In this document: piece after piece, positions 42,917 through 51,761 of the stretch | How positions within the stretch are numbered: position 1 is the first letter of the stretch | How the letters are laid out: every line of letters begins with the position of its first letter | From: Pedobacter yonginensis | Lineage (GTDB): Bacteria > Bacteroidota > Bacteroidia > Sphingobacteriales > Sphingobacteriaceae | Length of the DNA: 64,000 nucleotides | Direction of reading: 5' to 3' | Assembly: GCF_003173595.1 (NCBI RefSeq) | Contig: NZ_QGNZ01000001.1 | Span: 186,001 to 250,000, forward strand | Program-made: the position numbers and the translations under genes | Notes under the pieces: model-generated | Databases searched by the model: none | What the model saw: the letters and a program-made list of their open reading frames with translations, nothing else | Told to the model about the DNA's origin: nothing

Positions 42917-43066
42917 TTAGTTTAAAATGTGAAGCTTAAATACATGGAAAAATTTCATAATTACAGCGATTCCTAACACAATCCACATCGTCCAAAACAA
43001 AGTCATTTTCACAATATAAGCTGTGGTCAACTTTTTTCTTGACCTTTTTCGACCTTTGTTATTCAT
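42917..43066 (-). CDS. Small membrane protein, 49 aa
   Basis: A 49-codon frame starts at ATG 43066, 12 bases downstream of the zinc ATPase stop. It reads a very basic head (MNNKGRKRSRKKL), one membrane helix (FWTMWIVLGIAVIMKFF) and a short His-containing tail. Such a positive-inside mini-protein next to a metal pump may be an accessory subunit. I recognise no family; context and topology are the only support. Confidence 0.5.
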   Translation of the reverse strand: MNNKGRKRSRKKLTTAYIVKMTLFWTMWIVLGIAVIMKFFHVFKLHILN

Positions 43067-43078
43067 AGGCAAATAAAA

Positions 43079-45082
43079 TTATATATGCTTACGCTGGATC
43101 CTGATTGCATTAAGTATTGCCAAAAAAGCTACACCAACATCGGCAATTACTGCTTCCCAAAGATTTGCGACACCAAAAGCACCTAGCGACAGCACCGCAA
43201 CCTTTACCGCCATCGCAAGGATGATATTCTGCCAAACAATGTTGCGTGTAAGTTTTCCAATCTTCAATGCTGAAACAATCTTCACAATTTGATCGTTCTG
43301 GATTACAATATCAGCTGTTTCGATTGCCGCATCACTTCCAAGACCGCCCATTGCAATTCCTGCATCAGCAAGCGCAATAACAGGTGCATCATTTACTCCG
43401 TCGCCAACAAATGCGATATGCCTGCCTTCTTTTATCAGTGCCTCGACTTTTTCAACCTTTCCCTCTGGCAATAGGTCGCCAAAAGCCTCGTCAATTCCGA
43501 GCTTTTTCGCTACCTGATCTACTACTGATTGTTTGTCGCCTGAAAGCATTACCGTTCTAATATTAAGGTCGTGCATCATTTTAATCCCTTTGGCCGCATC
43601 TTCCTTAATTTCATCTGCAATGGTAATATAGCCAGCGTATTTTTTATCGATTGCAATTACCACTATAGTGTCTACAATTTCTTCTACCTCCTTCGGAAAC
43701 TCAATCTTATACTTTTGTAGTAATTTTATATTTCCTGCCAACACGTCCTTGCCATCCACTTTTCCTTTTAGACCATGTCCAGAAATTTCTTCCACAGCAG
43801 TTGCCTTTCCACTATCAGCTTCTTTCCCAGCATATTCAATAATGGCCTGTCCAACTGGATGTGTTGAGTTTTTTTCGAGGATAGCCACTAGCTTAACCAA
43901 TTCCTTTTCTGTAATTCCCTCAGTTACTACCTTCTGAACCTTGAAGACTCCCTTGGTAAGCGTACCAGTCTTGTCCATCACAATCGTGTTGATCTTGGTC
44001 ATCACGTCCAAAAAGTTTCCACCTTTAAATAGGATTCCATTTTTAGAAGCTAGCCCAATACCACCGAAGTAGCCCAGCGGAATAGAGACCACTAGTGCAC
44101 AAGGACAACTGATTACAAGGAAAACAAGCGCCCTGTACAACCAATCGTTGAAAACATAATTCTCTACTACGAAATAGGGAACTAGAGCAAGCGCTATCGC
44201 TAGAAAGAAAACTATTGGTGTATAAATTTTTGCAAATTTTGAGATAAAAAGCTGGGTCTGTGATTTTCTCGCAGAAGCATCCTGTACCATCTCCAATATC
44301 TTGCTCAATTTGCTATCCTTAAACAGAGCCGTTATTTCAATTTCCGAAACTGTATTTAAGTTGATCATTCCGGCAAGAACTGCTTCGCCTTTATATTTAC
44401 TATCTGGGCGACTTTCACCTGTGAGTGCGGCAGTATTGAAAGAGCCTTTATCGGAAACAAGTTTGCCATCAAGTGCCACTTTTTCACCTGCCTTAACCTG
44501 AATAATTTCTCCCATTTTAACTTCCGCCGACGGAATGACCTGGGTTTTTCCGTCCCTTATCACCGTTACTTCGTCGGGCCTAATATCCAGCAGTGCTTTG
44601 ATACTCGCAGTAGCCCGATCAACAGCAGAGTCTTGAAACCACTCTCCAATGGAATAAAATACCATTACAGCTACTCCCTCTGAGTATTCTCCAATATAGA
44701 ATGCACCTAAGGTGGCAACGCTCATCAGCACAAACTCGTTGAAAATATCGCCTCTAATTGCCTTGCGGAATGCCAAGCCTAGTACACTCCAACCAGCCAA
44801 CAAAAAGGCTACACTATTGACGCCAAGTGAAACCCATTTGGAAAGCTTAACGCCAAAGCCATAGTCCATAACCAGTACACAGACCAATATTAAAAGTCCA
44901 GTTAACAGGCCAAGATGTTGCTTCCACTGTGGCTGATTTGGATCAGCATGGCCGTGGTCATGCTCTTCTTCTTCTTCATCTGAATTTTCAGGTTCCTTTA
45001 TTTTTGGTGAAGCCTTTGCATCCTTAACAAGGTGCTTGGTCTTTACGTTTTTTTTATCGTCGTTTTCGCAACAGTCTTTCAT
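43079..45082 (-). CDS. ZntA/CadA-type Zn/Cd/Pb-exporting P1B-2 ATPase
   Basis: The 667-residue ATPase begins with MKDCCEN and a Lys/Glu-rich linker, then EEEEEHDHGHADP, giving a Cys- and His-based metal tail in place of a full HMA domain. The transport motif is C326-P327-C328 in SCPCALVVSIPLGYFGG, characteristic of Zn/Cd pumps. Phosphorylation is at D370-KTGT, with GDGVNDAPVIALADAGIAMG toward the C-terminus. It exports Zn(II), Cd(II) or Pb(II). It follows a 58-residue gene and a Zur-type operator, and precedes the 49-residue membrane protein. Confidence 0.92.
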   Translation of the reverse strand: MKDCCENDDKKNVKTKHLVKDAKASPKIKEPENSDEEEEEHDHGHADPNQPQWKQHLGLLTGLLILVCVLVMDYGFGVKLSKWVSLGVNSVAFLLAGWSVLGLAFRKAIRGDIFNEFVLMSVATLGAFYIGEYSEGVAVMVFYSIGEWFQDSAVDRATASIKALLDIRPDEVTVIRDGKTQVIPSAEVKMGEIIQVKAGEKVALDGKLVSDKGSFNTAALTGESRPDSKYKGEAVLAGMINLNTVSEIEITALFKDSKLSKILEMVQDASARKSQTQLFISKFAKIYTPIVFFLAIALALVPYFVVENYVFNDWLYRALVFLVISCPCALVVSIPLGYFGGIGLASKNGILFKGGNFLDVMTKINTIVMDKTGTLTKGVFKVQKVVTEGITEKELVKLVAILEKNSTHPVGQAIIEYAGKEADSGKATAVEEISGHGLKGKVDGKDVLAGNIKLLQKYKIEFPKEVEEIVDTIVVIAIDKKYAGYITIADEIKEDAAKGIKMMHDLNIRTVMLSGDKQSVVDQVAKKLGIDEAFGDLLPEGKVEKVEALIKEGRHIAFVGDGVNDAPVIALADAGIAMGGLGSDAAIETADIVIQNDQIVKIVSALKIGKLTRNIVWQNIILAMAVKVAVLSLGAFGVANLWEAVIADVGVAFLAILNAIRIQRKHI

Positions 45083-45098
45083 AACGGTATTTTAATAT

Positions 45099-45275
45099 TT
45101 ATCCCTCAGAATCCATGAACCAGTTTTCTGCCTGCTCAATCGCATTTTTTAAAGCTGACATTCGATCTGTCTTCATTTCTTCTGGCATGGCCTCTAAAAT
45201 TTCTAATGCTTTTACCCTAACCGTAGGCCTTAGATCTTTTAATTCCACGTCGATATTTTCGAATTGATTGTTCAT
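45099..45275 (-). CDS. Small acidic protein in the zinc-pump operon, 58 aa
   Basis: I start at ATG 45275 (MNNQFENIDVELKDLRP), 58 residues, because a longer frame would run through the operator. It is a soluble, acidic helical protein with ALEILEAMPEEMKTDRMSALK and ending ENWFMDSEG. No family is recognised. It is the first gene after the Zur-type box and lies 16 bases before the Zn/Cd ATPase, so it may be a zinc-related accessory protein. Confidence 0.6.
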   Translation of the reverse strand: MNNQFENIDVELKDLRPTVRVKALEILEAMPEEMKTDRMSALKNAIEQAENWFMDSEG

Positions 45276-45290
45276 GTTTTTAATTAATAA

Positions 45291-45327
45291 CAAAAGTAAA
45301 CTACAATCTGTTGCAATTGTATTGCAA
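45291..45327 (-). promoter_or_regulatory. Zur/Fur-type operator and -7 box of the zinc-pump operon
   Basis: TTGCAAT (45311-45317) and ATTGCAA (45321-45327) form a perfect palindrome around TGT. Downstream on the minus strand TACTTTTG (45298-45291) fits TAnnTTTG, and the first ATG follows 15 bases later. The operator sits just after the stop of a Fur-family gene, where the -33 region would be. Confidence 0.75.
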
Positions 45328-45330
45328 ACA

Positions 45331-45744
45331 TTAACTTCCACAGCTTCTACAGACACCCTTAACAATCAGTTGGGTTTCTAAAGACTGGTAACCTTTGGGT
45401 AATTTAATCTCCGGTATGATTGTTTTTGGAAGGCAGTGGGTTTCCCTGCATTCTGTACAATAAAAATGCAGATGGAGATCATGGTGGCCTTCTATGTCAC
45501 ATCCTGATGCACAAAGTGCAAATTTGGTAATTCCGCTTCCATCTTCAATTCGATGCACGAGACCATTTTCCTCAAAAGTCCTTATGGTTCTATACAGCGT
45601 GACCCTATCTAAACGCTCCATCTTAAGTTCCATATCTGTAAGACTCTGGGCAGATGATTGTCTGATCAAAGAATCCAGAACAACCAACCGCATAGCGGTT
45701 GGCTTTATATTTTTTTCTGTAAGTCTAGACTCTAAGTGTTTCAT
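45331..45744 (-). CDS. Fur-family metalloregulator (Zur-like)
   Basis: The 137-residue protein has the Fur winged helix (KPTAMRLVVLDSLI, then DRVTLYRTIRTFEENGLVHRI at about 48-68) and the C-terminal metal domain with HHDLHLHFYCTECRETHCLP (C at the zinc-structural CxxC) and a final GVCRSCGS second CxxC. Sensing of zinc is likely because the gene sits between an RND metal pump and a Zn/Cd ATPase whose promoter has a palindromic box. It overlaps the adaptor gene stop (TAATG). Confidence 0.85.
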   Translation of the reverse strand: MKHLESRLTEKNIKPTAMRLVVLDSLIRQSSAQSLTDMELKMERLDRVTLYRTIRTFEENGLVHRIEDGSGITKFALCASGCDIEGHHDLHLHFYCTECRETHCLPKTIIPEIKLPKGYQSLETQLIVKGVCRSCGS

Positions 45745-46931
45745 TATTCTTCCTCTGCTCCACCAGCGGATTTTGACTGGAGATAAAATGCGCCCTTAGT
45801 TATAACCTTAGCATTCTTTGGCAACTCCTCCAGAAAGATAATCTGTACATATCCCTGCTCAACAACACCAGTTTTCACCTCTGTTTTTACAAAGTGGAAG
45901 GTGTCAGCCTTACTTTCTTTTTCACTGGTTACGATAAAAATATACTGTTTTCCCTCTGATCGGACAACCGCATCAACTGGAAGTGCAGCAGTAAGTTTGC
46001 TTCCCGTACTAATCAATGCGGTAACATACATGCCAGGAATCAGGTTTTTGTTTCCCGCATTATCAATAACCGCATGAACAACTACACCTTTGCTCTCGTT
46101 CTCAAATGATTTATTGATGCCATTTATTCGTCCACTGATCAATTGGTTTTCTTGATTAGTCAATTGAAAACTTACTTTCTGTCCAACACGCACAGCCATC
46201 AGATCTTTCTCAAAAACGGTAAGGTCGCAATGTATCTTTGAGTTATCTACAACTTCCATAATTGATGTGCCGGGCTGAACAAACGCTCCTGTATTTGCCG
46301 TAATCTGACCAACTGTACCGTTTATTGGAGACAAGACGGGGAATTGGGAAACAATCTTGCCCTTTGCGATACTAGCGGGAGATACGCCAAGTTGTTGAAG
46401 TTGACTTTCGTATGCATTCAATTTTGACTTTTCAGCATTGTAAGTAGCTTGTGCAGATTGAAAGGATTTGCCCGTTCCAGCATCAGCGGCCTGTAATTGT
46501 TTTTGACGTTCATACTCTGCCTGCACATAGGTGAAGCTGTTCTTACTAGCTAAATAATCCTGCTGAATTTTAATCAGATCTTGGTTGTTGATTGTGGCTA
46601 GCACCTGTCCCTTTCTCACTTGTTGACCCTCTAGCACGTTAATTCTGGTGATAATTCCTCCCGAAAGAATGCTCACATCGGCTTTATTCTGAGGCGGCAC
46701 TGCTAATTGGCCATTAGCCTTAACAACAGCGTCTAAGTTCTTCTGTTCGATTTCACCAATGGTAATCCCAACGGTTTTCATTTGTTCGCTTGTAAGTTCA
46801 AGACCACTTGCCTCTTCATTTGCCTCCTCAATAGGGGCTTCACTTTTCGCATTTTCTTTTTGATCATTTGAACATGCCACAGATAGCGTGATCAAGACAA
46901 AAAAGAGATATTTTATTTTAGATTTATACAT
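45744..46931 (-). CDS. RND efflux periplasmic adaptor, CusB/CzcB-type lipoprotein
   Basis: The 395-residue protein has a lipoprotein signal (LITLSVAC, Cys 20), an acidic spacer, and membrane-fusion-protein domains. A lipoyl half-motif GGIITRINVLEGQQVRKGQVLATI lies around 91-115, then a helical hairpin (about 120-180), the second lipoyl half PINGTVGQITANTGAFVQPG, and a beta-barrel with VGQKVSFQL. It bridges the inner-membrane pump to the outer-membrane channel and is co-transcribed with the pump gene, 1 base upstream. The metal is Zn, Cd, Co, Cu or Ag by family. Confidence 0.92.
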   Translation of the reverse strand: MYKSKIKYLFFVLITLSVACSNDQKENAKSEAPIEEANEEASGLELTSEQMKTVGITIGEIEQKNLDAVVKANGQLAVPPQNKADVSILSGGIITRINVLEGQQVRKGQVLATINNQDLIKIQQDYLASKNSFTYVQAEYERQKQLQAADAGTGKSFQSAQATYNAEKSKLNAYESQLQQLGVSPASIAKGKIVSQFPVLSPINGTVGQITANTGAFVQPGTSIMEVVDNSKIHCDLTVFEKDLMAVRVGQKVSFQLTNQENQLISGRINGINKSFENESKGVVVHAVIDNAGNKNLIPGMYVTALISTGSKLTAALPVDAVVRSEGKQYIFIVTSEKESKADTFHFVKTEVKTGVVEQGYVQIIFLEELPKNAKVITKGAFYLQSKSAGGAEEE

Positions 46932-46932
46932 T

Positions 46933-49900
46933 TTAGTTTCCTTTTAAATATTGTAATTGAATTGCAGATTGATTAAGTTGGCTGAGTGCCTCGATGTAGG
47001 CAAGTTTGGTCTGTACCGCACCTGATATATGTTGTATATATTCGAGGTAGCCGATCTCGCCTAGGTTGAACGACACCTGTGCGATTCTCGATTGTTCATC
47101 GGCCAATTTTAAGCCCGAACTATTATAGTAATCCACAAGCTTCCTAAAAGTAGCGTAGTGTTCTAACTCTTGGTTGTAGGCCAGACTAATTTGGGATTGG
47201 ACATTTTCATAATTTGATCTTGCAACCTCAACCGCTATTTTCTCTGCATTTATTCTTGACCGATTTGCTCCATTAAAAAGCGGAACAGCAATGCCTAGCT
47301 GGACACCTGCTATTCGTGTACCTGGAGAATATGTTCTTGAAATATTTGCTGGGTTGAAGCCAGAAATCAGAAGCTGTTGACTATAGCCAACCGTAAACTC
47401 GGGCAAAGATTTTGATCTTTCTACTGCAAGTCGTGCACCTGCAACTTCGATATTCTGAAGCTCAATTTTAGATTGCGCATTCAAAGATGGATCGATACTA
47501 GGTGCAACTTCAAAGGGGGCAATCAAGCCACTTTCGGCAATATTGAGCTTTGCTCCTAAATTTAACAGTTGCTTTAGGGTAGACTCGCTGTTTTTCAATT
47601 CTGCTTCTGCATTAGCACGCATTGCTCTTACTTCTTGAGATTTGGAAGTAGCACTAATAAGCTCCAACTTCGAAGTCTCGCCCGTCTTTAACCTAATTTC
47701 AGCCTTTTTCACGAAATTAGTATAGATACTATCCTGAAAATTTAATACCCGTAAAGTTTCTCTGTTCAGCAAATAACTATACCAAGCATTTTTTACGTTT
47801 CTTATAATTTCCGATTCCAGAGAGCGATTTGTCCTTTCTGCCAAAATCGTCTGTTGGTTGAGCAGTTTCCTGTTATTTTTATAGAGGCCTGGCCATGCTA
47901 TATTTTGGCTGATGCCAATCGAATTATCCATATTGCCGCCACTGGTCGGATCCTGGGTTAATAGCACCTCGGTTTTTGCAATATCAGTTCCAGATTTTTG
48001 CAGCACTCGTGATTGTTCAACGGTCAATCTGGAAGACCTCAATTGCAGGTTGTTCTTCAGTGCTAGAGAAATTGCACTATCTAATGTTATTGCTTTGGAT
48101 TTTTGTGCATTTGCCATAAATGTTCCGCTGACCATAAGGCCGCACATGATTAAAAGCGTAGCGACACCTTTGTGTATGGATACTTTTGTGCTTTCTTTCT
48201 TATTGAACAATAGGTATAGGCAAGGCAGGATGAATAATGTAAGTAAGGTTGCAGTAATCAGCCCACCAATAACTACTGTTGCCAATGGTTTTTGTACTTC
48301 GGCACCTGCACTGGATGATAATGCCATAGGAAGGAAGCCAAGTGATGCCACACAAGCAGTCATTAATACAGGGCGCAATCTGGTTCTTGTGCCTTCAAGT
48401 ACACGTTCATAAATATTTCCTATCCCTTCATCCCTAAGCTGGTTGAAATATCCGATCAATACAATCCCATTCAATACAGCGACACCAAAGAGTGCGATAA
48501 ATCCAACTCCCGCAGATATACTGAATGGCATACCCCTTAGTAGAAGAGCTGCAATACCTCCAATAGAAGCTAGTGGTACTGCGGTAAAAATCAGCAGGCT
48601 ATCTTTTACCGATCTGAACGTTACATATAACAGTAATAATATAAGGATTAATGCAGCTGGTACAGCTATGGATAATCTTGTTTTTGCCGCCTGAAGGTTT
48701 TGGAACTGTCCGCCATAGGTTATGTAGTAGCCACTTGGCAGTTTAAGTTCCCTATTTAGTTTTTCCTGTATCTCTTTAACCGTTGTTTCAATATCACGAC
48801 CTTTTACATTAAAACCTACATAGATTCTTCGATTACCACCTTCTCTAGAAATCTGAGCTGGTGCATCCTTAAACTGAATTGAAGCAACTTGATTAAGCGG
48901 GACTTTGTTTCCAGATGGAAGCGGTATTAATAGATTTTCAACCCCCGAAATATTCTCACGCAAATCCCTATTCAGTCTGATGACCATGTCAAAACGTTTT
49001 TCTCCTTCAAAAACAACTCCGGTAACGCTTCCTGCAAATGCAGTCTTCAAGATCATATTAACATTTCGGATGTTAAGCCCATATTGAGCCATTTTATCAC
49101 GGTCATACGCAACCTGTATCTGTGGTAAACCATCTACTTTTTCTATAAATGGTTCGTTTACACCTTCCACTGGTGAAATCATCTTTGCAATTTTATTGGC
49201 TTGAACGGCTAACACTTCCAAATCACTTCCATAGATTTTAACAGCTACGTCTTGTCGTATGCCAGTCATGAGTTCATTAAAACGCATCTGCATAGGTTGG
49301 GAAATTTCCACATTTATGCCTGGGATAATTGCAAGTTCCTCTTCCATTTTCTCCATCATTTCTTCCCTGCTACCAGCAGATTTCCATTCTTTTTTTGGCA
49401 ACATTGAAAGCATCATATCGCCACGTTCCATCGGCATTGGATCGGTAGGGATTTCTGAACTCCCAATTCGCGTTACCGCTTGTTTGATTTCAGGGAATTT
49501 GTTTTTAAGTAGTTTCTCAGCTTTTCCGAAAGTGCTTACCACTTCGGAAAGTGAAGTGCCCTGTGCCATTGAGATTTCTACTGTCAAGTCGCCTTCTTCA
49601 AGTGTGGGAATAAATTCTCCGCCCATATTCGTGAATGCCCAAATTGCAACTGCAAATACGAGAACTACAATAGCAACTGCCAGTTTTTTAATCTTAAGTA
49701 TGTTGATAAGCGCACGTTGATAAATACGTTGTAAAAATTCGATTAATCTGTCAGAGATATTTCGTTTTGGCGCAGTATTCTTGCTCAAGAAAAGAGCGCT
49801 TGCCATTGGAACATAGGTCAAGGAAAGAATAAATGCTCCCAATATGGCGAATGCAACAGTCTGCGCCATAGGTTTGAACATTTTGCCCTCAATGCCAATA

Positions 49901-51306
49901 AGGGATAATAAGGGTAGATAAACAATAAGTATAATGATCTGCCCAAAAGCGGCGGACTTCATTAGCTTACTGGCACTTTCTTTTACCTCGGTATCCATTT
50001 GTGCAGAGGTTAATTTAAGAATCCCTTCCTTTCGATATTTTCCTGTTGTAATATGATGGACTACACTCTCAACAATAATTACTGCCCCATCCACGATAAG
50101 TCCAAAATCTATTGCTCCAAGGCTCATAAGATTTCCCGAAACACCGAATAGCTGCATCATGGAGAATGCAAAAAGCATGGCAAGTGGAATTACAGAAGCA
50201 ACAACAAGCCCTGCTCGCCAATTACCCAAAAGAAGTACCAGTACAAAAACAACAATCAATGCACCTTCTAAAAGATTTTGCTTTACTGTTCCGATGGCAC
50301 GGCCTACGAGTTCTGTACGGTCTATGAAAGGCTCGATTACAACTCCTTCGGGAAGTGACTTTTGTACTTGCGTCATTCTTTCTTTTACGTTTTTGATTAC
50401 CTCGCTAAAGTTCTCACCCTTTAGCATAAGCGTTACACCTGCAACCACTTCGCCCTCACCATTGCGGGTAACGGCACCATATCTGGTCGCACTTCCAAAT
50501 TGAACTGTTGCAACATCACGAATAAGGATGGGTGTCCCGTTAACATTTTTAACAACGATCTTGCGTATATCATCTAGATTTTGGACTTGCCCAAGTCCTC
50601 TTATGAAATAGGCATTTTTTTGCTGCTCAATATAAGAGCCTCCGGTATTCTCATTGTTGTTTTCCAGCGCTTCATAGATTTCTGGGATGGTGAGTCCTAG
50701 GGAATTCAACTTGTCATTATCCAATGCTATTTCATATTGCTTAACATAGCCGCCCCAACCGCTCACTTCTGCAACACCAACGGTTCCGGCAAGCTGGGTT
50801 CGTACAAGCCAATCTTGAAGGGTACGAAGGTCGGTAGCGGTGTATTTATCGTGATAGCCTTTTTTGGTATGGATTACATATTGATATATTTCACCAAGGC
50901 CTGTGGTAATTGGAGCTAGCATTGGTTCACCAAGTCCTGAAGGAATAGAGGCCTCAGCTTCTTTAAGTTGTGCATTGACCTGCGTTCTTGCCCAATAGAT
51001 ATCTACATCATCCTTAAAGACGATGGTAATAACTGATATGCCCGAGCGGGATATAGAACGTTTTTCAATGATACCAGAAATATTAGCCATTGAAAGCTCA
51101 ATCGGTGCAGTAATGAACTGTTCTACTTCCTGAGCACCTAAACTTGGTGCTTGTGTAATAATCTGCACTTGATTATTGGTGATGTCGGGTTGCGCATCTA
51201 TTGGCAGATGATAGGCTGAATAAATGCCAACCAAAACCAGTGCAAGCGTTGCAAGCCCTATGGTTATCTTGTTCTTTATGGAGAACGAAATTATTTTTTC
51301 AAACAT
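46933..51306 (-). CDS. CusA/CzcA RND metal pump fused to a TolC/CzcC outer-membrane factor
   Basis: The 1457-residue protein is a full heavy-metal-efflux RND pump (about 1-1038), starting MFEKIISFSIKNKITIGLA. It carries GAIDFGLIVDGAVIIVE in the fourth membrane helix and VLLFVLLPCLYLLFNKKE-type closing region. A short linker and membrane/signal-like segment (VATLLIMCGLMVSGTFMANAQ) follow, then a complete TolC-like factor (about 1060-1457) beginning ITLDSAISLALKNN. Fusion of CzcA and CzcC is seen in other Bacteroidota pumps, and the internal signal-like segment suggests processing or export of the C-terminal part. It extrudes metal across the whole envelope together with the adaptor. Confidence 0.92.
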   Translation of the reverse strand: MFEKIISFSIKNKITIGLATLALVLVGIYSAYHLPIDAQPDITNNQVQIITQAPSLGAQEVEQFITAPIELSMANISGIIEKRSISRSGISVITIVFKDDVDIYWARTQVNAQLKEAEASIPSGLGEPMLAPITTGLGEIYQYVIHTKKGYHDKYTATDLRTLQDWLVRTQLAGTVGVAEVSGWGGYVKQYEIALDNDKLNSLGLTIPEIYEALENNNENTGGSYIEQQKNAYFIRGLGQVQNLDDIRKIVVKNVNGTPILIRDVATVQFGSATRYGAVTRNGEGEVVAGVTLMLKGENFSEVIKNVKERMTQVQKSLPEGVVIEPFIDRTELVGRAIGTVKQNLLEGALIVVFVLVLLLGNWRAGLVVASVIPLAMLFAFSMMQLFGVSGNLMSLGAIDFGLIVDGAVIIVESVVHHITTGKYRKEGILKLTSAQMDTEVKESASKLMKSAAFGQIIILIVYLPLLSLIGIEGKMFKPMAQTVAFAILGAFILSLTYVPMASALFLSKNTAPKRNISDRLIEFLQRIYQRALINILKIKKLAVAIVVLVFAVAIWAFTNMGGEFIPTLEEGDLTVEISMAQGTSLSEVVSTFGKAEKLLKNKFPEIKQAVTRIGSSEIPTDPMPMERGDMMLSMLPKKEWKSAGSREEMMEKMEEELAIIPGINVEISQPMQMRFNELMTGIRQDVAVKIYGSDLEVLAVQANKIAKMISPVEGVNEPFIEKVDGLPQIQVAYDRDKMAQYGLNIRNVNMILKTAFAGSVTGVVFEGEKRFDMVIRLNRDLRENISGVENLLIPLPSGNKVPLNQVASIQFKDAPAQISREGGNRRIYVGFNVKGRDIETTVKEIQEKLNRELKLPSGYYITYGGQFQNLQAAKTRLSIAVPAALILILLLLYVTFRSVKDSLLIFTAVPLASIGGIAALLLRGMPFSISAGVGFIALFGVAVLNGIVLIGYFNQLRDEGIGNIYERVLEGTRTRLRPVLMTACVASLGFLPMALSSSAGAEVQKPLATVVIGGLITATLLTLFILPCLYLLFNKKESTKVSIHKGVATLLIMCGLMVSGTFMANAQKSKAITLDSAISLALKNNLQLRSSRLTVEQSRVLQKSGTDIAKTEVLLTQDPTSGGNMDNSIGISQNIAWPGLYKNNRKLLNQQTILAERTNRSLESEIIRNVKNAWYSYLLNRETLRVLNFQDSIYTNFVKKAEIRLKTGETSKLELISATSKSQEVRAMRANAEAELKNSESTLKQLLNLGAKLNIAESGLIAPFEVAPSIDPSLNAQSKIELQNIEVAGARLAVERSKSLPEFTVGYSQQLLISGFNPANISRTYSPGTRIAGVQLGIAVPLFNGANRSRINAEKIAVEVARSNYENVQSQISLAYNQELEHYATFRKLVDYYNSSGLKLADEQSRIAQVSFNLGEIGYLEYIQHISGAVQTKLAYIEALSQLNQSAIQLQYLKGN

Positions 51307-51373
51307 GGAAATTTGTTAATACGTGAAAAATGTCCACAGTTAGGCTGCGGAACAAACTATTTTGTAAAACGTA

Positions 51374-51691
51374 TTAAACTACCTTTGGGGGCTGATAGAT
51401 TTCAAGCGGCTGTTCGCTGATTGAAGGAATGCGATATGTGGTATAGGATGTTTTTGTAAAAGAGAATATTGCTACCTGATCCTTTACTATAGGAAAATGT
51501 CTTGAGACAGAACAGCAGGCGCATGTACAAAAGGGAGGGCAAGTTTCTTGATTATAGTGCTCAATGCCTTTCGGAGATTTTTTTATCGATGAAACTTCGA
51601 TGGAACTTTTGCCAAAATCATCGTTATCCTGACAGGGCAGCAGGGTAAGCATGGTCATATAAAGACTAAATATGATAATTACGTATTTCAT
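51374..51691 (-). CDS. Secreted Cys-rich protein, DUF6660-like
   Basis: The 105-residue protein has a signal peptide-like start (IIIFSLYMTMLTLLPCQDND) and a CPPFCTCACC cluster near residues 51-60, followed by a beta-rich tail ending LEIYQPPKVV. This set of motifs is what I recall of DUF6660 proteins, which occur just upstream of RND metal pumps in Bacteroidota. It lies 67 bases upstream of the pump gene and may bind the exported metal. Confidence 0.65.
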   Translation of the reverse strand: MKYVIIIFSLYMTMLTLLPCQDNDDFGKSSIEVSSIKKSPKGIEHYNQETCPPFCTCACCSVSRHFPIVKDQVAIFSFTKTSYTTYRIPSISEQPLEIYQPPKVV

Positions 51692-51761
51692 CCGCTACAA
51701 ATATACAAAATTTTGAGAAACGAAATAGCAAGATACTGAATAGGCATCTTGCTATTGTAAC

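Noticed and set aside
51316-51377. TTAATACGT/ACGTATTAA inverted repeat upstream of the RND pump
   Set aside because: The arms are 44 bases apart and one lies across the stop codon of the upstream gene, so it is weak as an operator or terminator.
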